A DNA stretch of 64,000 bases from Pseudolactococcus insecticola (GCF_011170065.1 NZ_BLLH01000001.1:310001-374000); one strand, 5' to 3'; shown: positions 31,543 to 40,559, counted from the first letter of the stretch. Numbers and translations are program-made. The notes: generated from the letters alone by a model not told the origin.

Positions 31543-33156
31543 ATGACTTATGTAGCCACATGGGTGGATGACAAGCTAAATAAAAATGAAATTGCCAAAC
31601 TCGCAAAAGATGGGCTAACAGTCTTTGATGACTTTGATGAACTTGTCAAACACCCGTTTTCTGACGTGTCAAAAGACTACTTCATGTATTTCAAATATGC
31701 TGGTCTGACGGTACAAAAACCGCAGACAGACGGGCTGTTTATGCTCAGGGTTAAGATCCCGGGCGGATTTGTCACGGCGGCACAATTACGCATGTTAGTC
31801 GGACTGGGGGAGACTTATGGTAAGGGATTTTTAGATATTACGACGCGTCAGTCGGTGCAATATCACAATATTCCATTTGCCAAATTACCAGAAATTTTTG
31901 CTAAAATCGAAGCCGTCGGTCTGACAACACGTGGGACAGAAGGCGATATTAACCGAAACGTCATCGGAAATCCACTTGCTGGCATTGATGCACGGGAGCT
32001 TTTTGATGCAACGCCTGCGCTCATGGCAGTTCATCAAAAATTTCAAGGCAATACGGATTATTCCAATCTGCCGCGTAAGTTCAAGATTTCTGTTTCAGCC
32101 AATATTGATAACGCTGCCAATGCTGAAATCAATGATTTGGCATTTTTCCCAGCGACCAAGGCAATCAATGGTCGCACTTATAAAGGATTTGGCGTTAAAG
32201 TCGGCGGCGGTCTGGGGGCAAAACCCTATCTGGCACGAACTTTGGATGTTTTTTTAAAACCCGCACAGGTTGTCAAGGTTGCTGAAGCGGTCGTTGCGAT
32301 TTATCGTGATTTTGGATATCGTCGCAGCCGTAGCAAGGCCAGACTTAAGTTTTTACTGGAAGACTGGGGAACCGAGCAATTTACAGAAGAGTTGCTAAAA
32401 CGAACGGGACCACTTGAAACAGCAGGGAAAAATGAATTAGTCGGCTGGTCAAATGGTTTGATTTTAGGTGTTCAAAAGCAAAAGCAGCGCGGCCTGTCTT
32501 ATGTTGGCGTTAGTGTGCCGACTGGGCGTATTTTGACGGAAGATTTGCTCAAATTTGCAGAGATTGCTGAAACCTACGGTCAAAATGAGATTCGTTTTGA
32601 TCATTCGCAAAATCTGCTGATTCCATTTTTGCCAAATAATAAACTCGCTGAAATAACGTCGCTTGCTATTTTTGATAAATATCCGATTAACACGTCACGT
32701 TTTCAGGATTTCGGCATGACTTGTACAGGAAATGAGTACTGTAATCTTGCTTATACCAGCACGAAAGACATCACGCGTGATTTGCTTGTCGCACTTGACG
32801 AGAGTTTTCAGTTTGAGAAGCCAGTGCGTGTGATTCTGACAGGCTGTATGAACGCTTGTGCCCATCGAAATATTGCTGATATTGGCATTCAGGGCATCGC
32901 TGCGCGTGATCAAAATAAACAACCGATAGAAGCCTTTCAGATTGCCATTGGTGGCAGTTTGCTTGCAGGTGGTCATCTTAACGAAGAAATCAAAGGTAAA
33001 GTGCCAAAGACTGTTCTGATTGACGTTGTGCGGGATCTGCTCAAGGTTTATGCCGATGAAAAAGCTGCGAGTGAGACCTTTTATGAGACGTTTACTCGTA
33101 TCGGTCTAGCACCGTTTGAGACGCAACTTGCTGAAAGTCTAGCTGCCTATGTCTGA
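31543..33156 (+). CDS. Siroheme-dependent sulfite (or nitrite) reductase
   Basis: A one-chain assimilatory reductase of 537 residues with two ferredoxin-like half-domains and two catalytic halves. Cluster and siroheme ligands are C394, C400 (CTGNEYC) and C435, C439 (CMNAC). The N-terminal layout resembles ferredoxin-dependent enzymes. Between APS formation and siroheme genes, sulfite is the likely substrate; nitrite cannot be excluded from sequence. No flavoprotein partner (CysJ) is encoded nearby. AAAAGGAG precedes the ATG. Confidence 0.88.
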   Translation: MTYVATWVDDKLNKNEIAKLAKDGLTVFDDFDELVKHPFSDVSKDYFMYFKYAGLTVQKPQTDGLFMLRVKIPGGFVTAAQLRMLVGLGETYGKGFLDITTRQSVQYHNIPFAKLPEIFAKIEAVGLTTRGTEGDINRNVIGNPLAGIDARELFDATPALMAVHQKFQGNTDYSNLPRKFKISVSANIDNAANAEINDLAFFPATKAINGRTYKGFGVKVGGGLGAKPYLARTLDVFLKPAQVVKVAEAVVAIYRDFGYRRSRSKARLKFLLEDWGTEQFTEELLKRTGPLETAGKNELVGWSNGLILGVQKQKQRGLSYVGVSVPTGRILTEDLLKFAEIAETYGQNEIRFDHSQNLLIPFLPNNKLAEITSLAIFDKYPINTSRFQDFGMTCTGNEYCNLAYTSTKDITRDLLVALDESFQFEKPVRVILTGCMNACAHRNIADIGIQGIAARDQNKQPIEAFQIAIGGSLLAGGHLNEEIKGKVPKTVLIDVVRDLLKVYADEKAASETFYETFTRIGLAPFETQLAESLAAYV

Positions 33157-34147
33157 AATTTCAAAAGTTTATTTAGTCGGCGCAGGCAGTGGTGATCCAG
33201 AGCTATTGACGCTAAAAGGCTTGCGAGTCCTGCAAGATGCGGATGTTGTCATCTACGATCGCCTGGCAAATCCGATATTGCTTTATCTGACGAAAGCTTG
33301 TGCCCAGCTGATCAATGTCGGAAAAGCACCGAAGCATCATCAGAAAACGCAGGCAGAGATTGAGCAGCTGATGATTAGCGCCTATAAAAATGGTCAGATT
33401 GTCGTGCGCTTAAAAGGTGGCGATCCAGCTATTTTTGGGCGTGTTGGTGAGGAAGTTTTGGCGCTCAAAAAATCAGGTATTCCTTATGAAGTTGTGCCTG
33501 GTGTCACGGCTGCAAGTGCGGCGACAAGTTATGCTGACATTTTTATCACGCACCGAAAAATCGCTGAGCGTGTGCTAATTATGACGCCACGTCAGACTTT
33601 GCAAGACTTGTCAGAAACCGATTTTCCAAAAATTTTGCTTGATACGACAGTAGTCATCTATATGGGCGTATCAAGTTTGCCAGAGCTTGCGCATTTGCTC
33701 ACTATCCAAGGCGTTTCAGGTGACATACCGATTGCCTTAATTGAAAATGGGACGCGTGGTTATCAACGCACGCTCATCACACATTTGTCAGTACTATTAG
33801 CTGATTTAGCAAAAACTGCCATTCAAAATCCTGCCTTGATCGTGATTGGTCAGACGGTTGGTCTGCGTTCTGATGTTTCAGAATCCTGGTTTGAGGCCTT
33901 GCCAAAATTTGGACAGCGGATTTTGCTTGTGAGTACTTTGCAACCTAGTTTAGATGATCTAACAAGTCTGACAAGTCAGGGTGCTGATGTCTGGGCGGTC
34001 ATAGTCGGTTCGGCACGTCAGACGCGTTTTGATGCACTTGATGCTGAAAATTTACAGCAACCATTTAGCCAAGTGATTTATCAAAATGGCGCGACAGAAC
34101 TCGAGTTAGAGAAGTTAAAGAAAGAATTAATCAAGGATGACGCCTGA
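33149..34147 (+). CDS. cobA: Uroporphyrinogen-III C-methyltransferase with a short HemD-like tail
   Basis: Methylates uroporphyrinogen III twice to precorrin-2, the first siroheme-specific step. Residues 1-245 form the methyltransferase: YLVGAGSGDPELLTLKG, VRLKGGDPAIFGR and VVPGVTAASAA. The last 80 or so residues, from FGQRILLVSTLQP, resemble the N-terminal part of uroporphyrinogen-III synthase. The protein looks like a shortened remnant of the CobA-HemD fusions known in Gram-positive bacteria. It overlaps the sulfite reductase gene by eight bases and the next gene by 11. Confidence 0.92.
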   Translation: MSEISKVYLVGAGSGDPELLTLKGLRVLQDADVVIYDRLANPILLYLTKACAQLINVGKAPKHHQKTQAEIEQLMISAYKNGQIVVRLKGGDPAIFGRVGEEVLALKKSGIPYEVVPGVTAASAATSYADIFITHRKIAERVLIMTPRQTLQDLSETDFPKILLDTTVVIYMGVSSLPELAHLLTIQGVSGDIPIALIENGTRGYQRTLITHLSVLLADLAKTAIQNPALIVIGQTVGLRSDVSESWFEALPKFGQRILLVSTLQPSLDDLTSLTSQGADVWAVIVGSARQTRFDALDAENLQQPFSQVIYQNGATELELEKLKKELIKDDA

Positions 34148-35639
34148 AAAAACAAAAGAGACACAAACACTATCATTTCAAAAAATCGTTTTGATCATTG
34201 CGACGACCGTTTTCTCGTTTTCGAGTTCGACGACCGCCTTTTTCACTATGGGATTGACCTCATTGATTTGGCTAGCGATTGCGGCTTTTTTGTATTTTGT
34301 CCCCTTTGCCATCATCAACTCTGAGCTCACGAGCGCCTATCCAAAAAGCAAAGGTAGCCTCTACACATGGGTGTCTGACAGCATTTCACCGCGCCTTGCT
34401 TTTATGACGACCTTTATTTGGTACTCAAGTTATTTTATCTGGATGATGAGTCTGTTTTTGAAACTTTGGATACCAGCGGGGATTTTGTTATTTGGCAAGG
34501 ATATTTCAAAACAGGTGAGTATTTTGGGTTTTCCGACCAAATGGATACTGAGTATTTTGTCAATTCTGGGAATTTTGATTTTGACCTGGATTATTAACCA
34601 CGGCTTTTTGAGAATTAGTAAGTGGCTAATTGTAAGCGGTGTTCTGATGGTAGGATTAGTTATTCTGACGGTATCAACTAACTTATTTTTAGCGCTGTCA
34701 CATCCTGAGACGATTATCCCAAATCTAGCAAGTAGCAGTCATGCGGATAGCTTTTTTGCGACTGACAAATTGACTGGGCTCATGAGTCAGTTGCCATTTT
34801 TAATCTTTGCTATCACGGCATTTGGTGGTATGGACACGGTGTCAAACTTGGTCGATAAAATGGGTAATCAAAAAAATAAATTCTCCAAAGCTGTCTTAGT
34901 TGGTGGCGGATTTATTTTATTGTTTTATTTTCTAGACATCATGAGCTGGGCAGCAGGTTCTGACTATACGCACGTCCGCGCCCTGACAAATCAACATCTG
35001 GCCAATCTCATGTATGGTTTGATTGATTTATTGTCACGAGATTTATCAAAAAGTTTAGGCTTAAGTAAGGCAGCAGGCGATTTGGTCAATCAACTTTACT
35101 TGCGCTATACGGCTCTGACTATGTTTACAGCCTATGTGTCATTACTTGCTACAATCGGCTATGCGCCATTGAAAGTCTTGCTTAAAGCACTTTCAGCTGA
35201 CCAATCAAGCGCGCGTATTTTCAAAAAGAATCGCTATGATGTCGCAAGTCGTGTTGTCTACTTGCAGGCGGGTGTTGTCAGTCTTTTTGTGATTTTCTTG
35301 TCACTTGGCACGCCCATTGTCAGCCAACTTTATAATCAACTGACACTCATGACGAATCTATCGCGCAGTCTGCCTTATTTGATTGTCGCAATTAGTTATC
35401 CGTTTTTCAAAGCAAAATTCAGCGAAGATTATCTGACGATTATTCGAGAAAAATGGCTAGCCAAACTTTTGGCTGTTCTTGTCGTTTTGAGCATCACACT
35501 TGCGATTGGTTTTGAGATTTATAGTACTTGGCTGAGTGATGGTATCGTTAGCAGCCTATTTTTAGTCATTGGTCCAGTGCTTGCTGCGTTAGTGGCTGAC
35601 ATCATCTACACGAAAACATTAAGGAGAAAACGTCTATGA
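34137..35639 (+). CDS. APC-superfamily amino acid permease within the siroheme operon
   Basis: A membrane protein of 500 residues with about 12-14 hydrophobic segments. The opening (FSFSSSTTAFFTMGL, SELTSAYPKSKGSLYTWV) resembles glutamate:GABA-type APC carriers. It overlaps cobA by 11 bases and sirB by four, so it is translationally coupled to siroheme genes. Substrate unknown. A GABA-like tetrapyrrole precursor such as 5-aminolevulinate is an inference from context; yeast Uga4, also an APC carrier, takes both GABA and aminolevulinate. Confidence 0.8.
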   Translation: MTPEKTKETQTLSFQKIVLIIATTVFSFSSSTTAFFTMGLTSLIWLAIAAFLYFVPFAIINSELTSAYPKSKGSLYTWVSDSISPRLAFMTTFIWYSSYFIWMMSLFLKLWIPAGILLFGKDISKQVSILGFPTKWILSILSILGILILTWIINHGFLRISKWLIVSGVLMVGLVILTVSTNLFLALSHPETIIPNLASSSHADSFFATDKLTGLMSQLPFLIFAITAFGGMDTVSNLVDKMGNQKNKFSKAVLVGGGFILLFYFLDIMSWAAGSDYTHVRALTNQHLANLMYGLIDLLSRDLSKSLGLSKAAGDLVNQLYLRYTALTMFTAYVSLLATIGYAPLKVLLKALSADQSSARIFKKNRYDVASRVVYLQAGVVSLFVIFLSLGTPIVSQLYNQLTLMTNLSRSLPYLIVAISYPFFKAKFSEDYLTIIREKWLAKLLAVLVVLSITLAIGFEIYSTWLSDGIVSSLFLVIGPVLAALVADIIYTKTLRRKRL

Positions 35640-36403
35640 AAGCTGTTATTTACGTGGTTCACGGGAGTCAGATTGCTAAAAAAAACCAAGAATTAGAGCA
35701 ACTTTTGGCGGTAACAACACAGGGTTTGGGAGATTTTGCAGATCTGTATGAGATTGCCTATTTAGAGCGTCAGTCAGATACGATAGGCCGTGTTGTCAGC
35801 CGTGTGTTAGCACATGGTGCACGTGAGATTTTGATTGCACCCGTTTTGCTATTTCCAGCCCTACATGCGCTTGTTGACATCCCTAAGCAGGTTGATGAGG
35901 TAGTTGCTGCTGAGGAAGCTATTTCTGATGTTGATATTAAAGTAACCTATCTCAAAACATTTGGCGATGAACTTTTTATTCGTGATATTTTAGTGGATCG
36001 GGTGCGTGAAACACAGGCGATTTTGCCGGGGGCGCAGGCGATTTTACTAGCACATGGCACCAGACATTTTGCTGAACCTGCACAAATGCTTGCAAATATT
36101 GCGGCAGAGTTGCAGAAAAAAACAGGTGTTACCGTGATTGCAGTTGATTATCTGGGGGAAAAAACTTATCAAGAGATCATTGCCACAAATGTCGTAAGCA
36201 ATATCAAGCAAGTGGTTATCCCATTTTTCATCTATGATGGCGTTCTGGTTTCAAAAATAAATAACAAAGTGCAGACGTTAAGACAGGATGAGCCAATCAT
36301 TTTCACAAAAACACTTGCGCTTGATCCGAGAATTTCGCAAGCGCTTGCAGGCATTATCAAGGGAGAAAAAACGTTTGATACCACTTTTAGTCGACTTACA
36401 TAA
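35636..36403 (+). CDS. sirB: Sirohydrochlorin ferrochelatase, CbiX/SirB type
   Basis: Inserts iron into sirohydrochlorin, the last step to siroheme. The 255 residues show two halves with metal-binding motifs YVVHGSQ and LLAHGTRHF (the latter near residue 140), as in the two-domain SirB. CbiX-type cobalt chelatases look the same, but the operon points to iron and siroheme. The start overlaps the permease stop (ATGA). Confidence 0.88.
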   Translation: MKAVIYVVHGSQIAKKNQELEQLLAVTTQGLGDFADLYEIAYLERQSDTIGRVVSRVLAHGAREILIAPVLLFPALHALVDIPKQVDEVVAAEEAISDVDIKVTYLKTFGDELFIRDILVDRVRETQAILPGAQAILLAHGTRHFAEPAQMLANIAAELQKKTGVTVIAVDYLGEKTYQEIIATNVVSNIKQVVIPFFIYDGVLVSKINNKVQTLRQDEPIIFTKTLALDPRISQALAGIIKGEKTFDTTFSRLT

Positions 36404-36845
36404 AAAGGCGGTCACAGTCATCGGTGGTGGAAAAATTGCGACCCGAAAAGTGTTAAGGTTAGCCTCAGAAACTAGGCCAAAAGTCATCGCACCTGAAATA
36501 ACTGAAACCTTGCAAAATCTGGCCTTAAATGGTAAAATTGAGCTAATTTTAAGACCCTATCAGACTGGCGACATCGAAGATGCTCAAATTATCTATATCG
36601 CAACTTCTGACGAGGCGGTCAACCAGACCGTCAGACGTGATGCGCGTTCTGACCAGTTTGTCAATGATACCAGTCAGCATGAACGCTCAAATTTTTATTC
36701 AATGGCAGAAGTTGAAACAGAAATTTTATCAGAATCAGACTTGGTTTTGATTGCCATTTCAACTTTTGGTAAAAATCCTACCTTGAGTAAAAAAATCCAG
36801 CAACTACTAACAAAGGAGTGCTTGAAACAGCATGCGCAAGATTAA
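36375..36845 (+). CDS. sirC: Precorrin-2 dehydrogenase
   Basis: An NAD-dependent oxidation of precorrin-2 to sirohydrochlorin. The 156 residues begin at TTG 36375, nine bases after GGGAG, giving IPLLVDLHKKAVTVIGGG, the usual family start with the Rossmann motif GGGKIA. The gene lies 29 bases into the 3' end of sirB. The frame also continues upstream to 36288, but that part is not conserved. Confidence 0.88.
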   Translation: MIPLLVDLHKKAVTVIGGGKIATRKVLRLASETRPKVIAPEITETLQNLALNGKIELILRPYQTGDIEDAQIIYIATSDEAVNQTVRRDARSDQFVNDTSQHERSNFYSMAEVETEILSESDLVLIAISTFGKNPTLSKKIQQLLTKECLKQHAQD

Positions 36846-37707
36846 AATCGGCACTCGAAAAAGCCCGCTAGCCTTGAAACAAACGCAGATTGTCATTGAG
36901 CTGCTTGAAGAAAAGCATGGCAAGTTTGACTACGAGATTATCAGCAATAAAAGTCTAGGCGACAAACTACAAGAGGTTTCACTCAAGGAAATCGGCGGGA
37001 AAGGCGTATTTGTCAAAGACATAGAAGCGGGGCTCTTGACGAATCAGATTGACATTGCCATTCACAGCTTAAAAGACATGCCATTTATCCTGCCAGAAGG
37101 GCTCGTAATTGCGGCTTATCCACCACGTGCGGCGGCAGGTGATGTCATTGTTTTTGCGAAGGAAAACGTTACACTTGCGACATTAAAGAATGGTGCTGTG
37201 GTTGGCACGAGTTCAGTTCGGCGGGAAATGCAGATTTTAGAAACACGTGCTGACTTGACGGTCAAGGACATTCGTGGCAAAGTAGAAACGCGCCTTGAAA
37301 AAATGCAGCGTGGCGACTACGACGCGATTATTTTAGCTGAGGCGGGACTCGCTCGCATGGGCTATCTGGATCAGCTGAATTTTCAACGTCTGGATAGCAT
37401 TCCTGCGGTTGGTCAAGGGATCTTAGCCGTTGAGATACGTTCTGATGACAGTGATATGTTGAATTTTTTAGCGTCAATCAATGACCCTGAAACGCAAGCA
37501 GCAGCAGAGATTGAACGTGAATTTTTAGGTGTACTTGATGGAAATTGTGAGGTGCCACTTGCAGCCCTCGCCCAAAAAACAGCTGACATCTGGGAACTGC
37601 AAGCATTTTTAGCAAAGGACCGTGAGTCACAAGCGAGACGTGTGATTCTGACGAGCAAAAAAACGCACGAATTGGGCAAAAAAGCAGCTTTGGAACTGCT
37701 GCGATGA
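36832..37707 (+). CDS. hemC: Hydroxymethylbilane synthase (porphobilinogen deaminase)
   Basis: Joins four porphobilinogen units into hydroxymethylbilane. It has 291 residues, slightly short for the family. IGTRKSPLALKQT and GKGVFVKDIEAGL are N-terminal motifs, and the dipyrromethane cofactor Cys is C239 in GNCEVPLAALA. It overlaps sirC by 14 bases and hemD by four. hemA, hemL and hemB are not in the window, so porphobilinogen must come from genes elsewhere or from outside. Confidence 0.94.
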   Translation: MRKIKIGTRKSPLALKQTQIVIELLEEKHGKFDYEIISNKSLGDKLQEVSLKEIGGKGVFVKDIEAGLLTNQIDIAIHSLKDMPFILPEGLVIAAYPPRAAAGDVIVFAKENVTLATLKNGAVVGTSSVRREMQILETRADLTVKDIRGKVETRLEKMQRGDYDAIILAEAGLARMGYLDQLNFQRLDSIPAVGQGILAVEIRSDDSDMLNFLASINDPETQAAAEIEREFLGVLDGNCEVPLAALAQKTADIWELQAFLAKDRESQARRVILTSKKTHELGKKAALELLR

Positions 37708-38351
37708 TGACAAAAATAATCTACACAGGTGTAGCACGAGATCTGGCACGGAAAAAGGAATTTTTGGCGGTTCATGGGTTTGAACTCTTGAGCGTGCCGC
37801 TGATTGAGATTGAGGCAGTTGCCTTTGATGAATCGGCATTTACTGGCTTGACTTGGCTGATTTTGACCAGTCAGACGCCACTTACCTATCTGAGTCTTGT
37901 GTTTTTGAGTCATAAAAAAATTGCTGTCATTGGTGATGAGACCAAAAAGGCTGTTGAAAAATTAGGTTTAAACGTTGATTTTGTGAGTGCGCAACCAACT
38001 AAAAAAGCCCTTGTTCAGGGATTCGGTCAGATTCAGGCAGGTGATAGCGTTTTTTATCCAAAAAGCAATCTCGCTGATGACTTTATTGATAGGCAGTTAC
38101 CAAATGTAACAAGTCAGGTGGTCTATCAAAACCTGCTACCAAAACCTGCTGCTGAAACGTTAAAAATGGCGGTCAAGCAGGCAAAAACAGTCTTTTTGAC
38201 CAGTCCGTCAACTTGGCAGAGGTTCAAAGCAAGTTTACCAGATGCTGATCTTACTGAATTTGACTTTTACACACAAGGCATTACCACGCAAAAAATGGTT
38301 CAAAAAGCTGGCTTTTCAGCGCAAATGATAACTAAAAAAAATCCTGAATGA
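37704..38351 (+). CDS. hemD: Uroporphyrinogen-III synthase
   Basis: Cyclises hydroxymethylbilane with inversion of ring D. The 215 residues are weakly conserved, as usual for HemD. IYTGVARDLARKKEFL opens the fold, and SQPTKKALVQGF and VFLTSPSTWQRF correspond to later conserved segments. The call rests partly on its place after hemC. It closes the sulfur/siroheme operon, and its stop lies inside the terminator stem. Confidence 0.83.
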   Translation: MMTKIIYTGVARDLARKKEFLAVHGFELLSVPLIEIEAVAFDESAFTGLTWLILTSQTPLTYLSLVFLSHKKIAVIGDETKKAVEKLGLNVDFVSAQPTKKALVQGFGQIQAGDSVFYPKSNLADDFIDRQLPNVTSQVVYQNLLPKPAAETLKMAVKQAKTVFLTSPSTWQRFKASLPDADLTEFDFYTQGITTQKMVQKAGFSAQMITKKNPE

Positions 38352-38370
38352 GAAAATTCAGGATTTTTTT
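38339..38370 (+). terminator. Terminator of the siroheme operon
   Basis: AAATCCTGAAT pairs with ATTCAGGATTT around GAGAAA and ends in seven T. The -10-like TATAAAAT at 38373-38380 follows at once, as at 2710-2717. Confidence 0.88.
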
Positions 38371-38396
38371 CGTATAAAATTGTGAGGAGACTTGCC

Positions 38397-39083
38397 ATGT
38401 ATGAAATTAGAGAAACCGACTATCCGATGATGCCAAGGGAACGATTGCGTGCTTTGGGTGAAAAATATTTGTCAGATCAGGAACTTTTAGCGATTTTGCT
38501 GCGAACTGGAACGTCTAAACTATCAGTTTTAGAACTGTCTAGTATGATTTTGAAACATTTTGAGACATTGGAAAATTTCAGACGCTCAAGCGTTGAAGAA
38601 TTGATGAAATTGCCGGGCATCGGTGTCACAAAAGCAGTTGAGATTCGAGCAATGATCGAGCTTGGGAAACGCATTCAGACGACTGAACGCAAACGTTATG
38701 GGCAAGTTCGTGGGTCACATCAATTTGCAAAGACGCTCATGGCTGAGATGGCTGACCTCGATCAGGAACACTTGGTCGCCGTTTATCTGGACGGAAAAAA
38801 TAAGATTATCAAAAAACGGACCATTTTCGTTGGTACCGTTAATTCTGCGAGTGCCAACCCGCGTGAAATTCTACATTTTGCGGTCAAAACTTTGGCTGCT
38901 GGTCTTGTCATTGTGCACAACCACCCATCGGGTGATCCAAAACCATCAGATGCGGATTTGATTTTCACAGAGCGCATGGAGAGCGCCTGCGACCACTTGG
39001 GGTTGACATTTATTGACCACATCGTGATTGGTCAAAATCGTTACTTTTCTTTTCAGGAAAATGGGCTCATGCTTGCCGTTTAA
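38397..39083 (+). CDS. radC: RadC/JAB domain protein
   Basis: A 228-residue MPN/JAMM protein with an N-terminal helix-hairpin-helix (LPGIGVTKAVEIRAMIE, about 71-90) and the metal motif HNHPSGDPKPSDAD (His-x-His-x10-Asp). Family members are widespread, and the DNA-repair role once proposed is unproven. The start is ATG 38397 after GAGGAGA; the upstream in-frame TTG at 38382 is rejected. It converges on the next gene, with overlapping stop codons. Confidence 0.92.
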   Translation: MYEIRETDYPMMPRERLRALGEKYLSDQELLAILLRTGTSKLSVLELSSMILKHFETLENFRRSSVEELMKLPGIGVTKAVEIRAMIELGKRIQTTERKRYGQVRGSHQFAKTLMAEMADLDQEHLVAVYLDGKNKIIKKRTIFVGTVNSASANPREILHFAVKTLAAGLVIVHNHPSGDPKPSDADLIFTERMESACDHLGLTFIDHIVIGQNRYFSFQENGLMLAV

Positions 39084-39787
39084 AGATTAAATACCGCATA
39101 TCGAAAGAATTCCAAGTCTTCATCTCGGACGTTGTACATAAAGTCAGGATGCCACTGAACGCCGATGAAACGCAAGTTAGGGTCAATTGACTGAACTGCC
39201 TCAACAACATTGTCAGAGGCAGATTTAGCGATGATTTCAAGTTGAGGTGCAATTTGTTTAAGGCTCTGACGGTGAAATGAGTTGACATGCGCCTTGTGAC
39301 CGTAAATGCTCTCCAAAGGCGTCGACTTTTTGATCAGAACATCATGTGTTGCAGTGGTACTTGCCTCTTTTTGCCAATGGTTGGGCGTATTTTGATTGAT
39401 TGAACCACCTAGAGCAACATTTGCTAATTGCATGCCGCGACAAACACCGATGATTGGCTTATTTTGTTTGATTGCTTCGTTGATGAGTGCGATTTCAAAT
39501 GCATCACGCTCACGATTGTAGTCGTTTGATTTGATTGTTTCAACTTCACCATAAAACTCAGGTGCGACATTTTGGCCACCTGCAAGCACTAGCTTATCAA
39601 TCATCGAGACATAACGTTTTGCGTTCATCGGGTCACCGATCGGTAGCATGACGGGCAGTCCACCAATCAGCTGGACTGCCTTGATATAGCCTGACGGGTT
39701 ATAGGAGATTGCCATATGCCCCATATCGCCACCAGCATCTCTGCGTTCATTGGCTGCGACGCCAATAATAGGTTGTAAAGTTGTCAT
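39080..39787 (-). CDS. Gamma-glutamyl-gamma-aminobutyrate hydrolase family (peptidase C26) protein
   Basis: A class I glutamine-amidotransferase-like hydrolase of 235 residues. The nucleophile elbow is [16 protein letters not shown], and the His motif is GVQWHPD, where most relatives have GVQWHPE. It overlaps the rex stop by four bases and is probably co-transcribed with it. The substrate is not predictable; PuuD-like cleavage of gamma-glutamyl compounds is the family precedent. Confidence 0.85.
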   Translation of the reverse strand: MTTLQPIIGVAANERRDAGGDMGHMAISYNPSGYIKAVQLIGGLPVMLPIGDPMNAKRYVSMIDKLVLAGGQNVAPEFYGEVETIKSNDYNRERDAFEIALINEAIKQNKPIIGVCRGMQLANVALGGSINQNTPNHWQKEASTTATHDVLIKKSTPLESIYGHKAHVNSFHRQSLKQIAPQLEIIAKSASDNVVEAVQSIDPNLRFIGVQWHPDFMYNVRDEDLEFFRYAVFNL

Positions 39788-40449
39788 TTTCGTTTTGCAA
39801 TTTCTTTTTTATCGTTCATAAAAAACAGGAGGGTTTGGAGCTCGCTTGTCAAATCTACGGATTGGACGGTAATCTCATCTGGGACTTCCAAACGGCGTGG
39901 TGTAAAGTTTAGAATGCCTTTGATCCCTGCATCAATCAGAATGTCAGCAACTTCTTGTGCCTTATCAGATTGAACGGATATGATGGCCGTCTCAATATCT
40001 GCATCGGGTAGATTTTTCTTGATATCTGAGATATTGTAGACTGGGATACCATCATCAGTAGTTGTCCCAACGAGCGGGTTTCCCGCGACATCGTAAGCTT
40101 GCGTAATGCGCATTTTATTGCGATCATGAAAGCGATAGTTGATGAGCGCACGCCCAAGATTTCCGACACCGATGAGGGCAATGTTCGTATCAGCTGAATC
40201 ACCTAACAAGTCGCTGAAAAAATCTCGGAGTGCTGTTGTATCATAGCCATAGCCGCGACGCCCAAGTTCACCAAAGAGTGAAAAATCACGTCTGACCGTC
40301 GCAGAATCCACGCCAAGTTTGGCTGCAATGGCTTGAGAATTGGTTCTGTCAACTTTATCAGAAACGAATTGCTTGAAGATACGATAATACTGTGGTAAAC
40401 GTTTAGCAGTAGCCTTTGGCAGTACTTCGTTAAATTTAGTGACAACCAT
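39784..40449 (-). CDS. rex: Redox-sensing transcriptional repressor Rex
   Basis: A DNA-binding sensor of the NADH/NAD ratio that represses fermentation and respiration genes. It has 221 residues. The winged-helix domain (about 1-80) contains [20 protein letters not shown], and the Rossmann domain contains [13 protein letters not shown] 40449 is preceded by GGAGG. It forms a minus-strand operon with the C26 hydrolase. TTGTGAA elements over its promoter suggest autoregulation. Confidence 0.96.
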   Translation of the reverse strand: MVVTKFNEVLPKATAKRLPQYYRIFKQFVSDKVDRTNSQAIAAKLGVDSATVRRDFSLFGELGRRGYGYDTTALRDFFSDLLGDSADTNIALIGVGNLGRALINYRFHDRNKMRITQAYDVAGNPLVGTTTDDGIPVYNISDIKKNLPDADIETAIISVQSDKAQEVADILIDAGIKGILNFTPRRLEVPDEITVQSVDLTSELQTLLFFMNDKKEIAKRK

Positions 40450-40474
40450 AAGATAAAACCTCCAAAAGTTTTCT

Positions 40475-40514
40475 TTGTGAATAGATTACCAAAAGTTTGT
40501 GAATTTGTCAAACA
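40475..40514 (-). promoter_or_regulatory. rex promoter with two Rex-like half-sites
   Basis: On the minus strand, TTGACA (40506-40511), a spacer of 17 and TAATCT (40483-40488). On the plus strand TTGTGAA occurs at 40475-40481 and 40497-40503, 22 bases apart. Each has only a degenerate right arm compared with TTGTGAA-N4-TTCACAA. They cover the -10 and -35. Confidence 0.6.
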
Positions 40515-40550
40515 AAAATGATGGAAATAGTGGCAAAAATAGCTGTTTTA

Positions 40551-40559
40551 TGCTAAAAT
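40551..40559 (+). promoter_or_regulatory. Extended -10 of the ABC-F gene
   Basis: TGCTAAAAT, with TGGCAA 17 bases upstream of the hexamer. The ATG begins seven bases after the -10, at the expected transcription start, and no ribosome site is visible. Confidence 0.55.
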
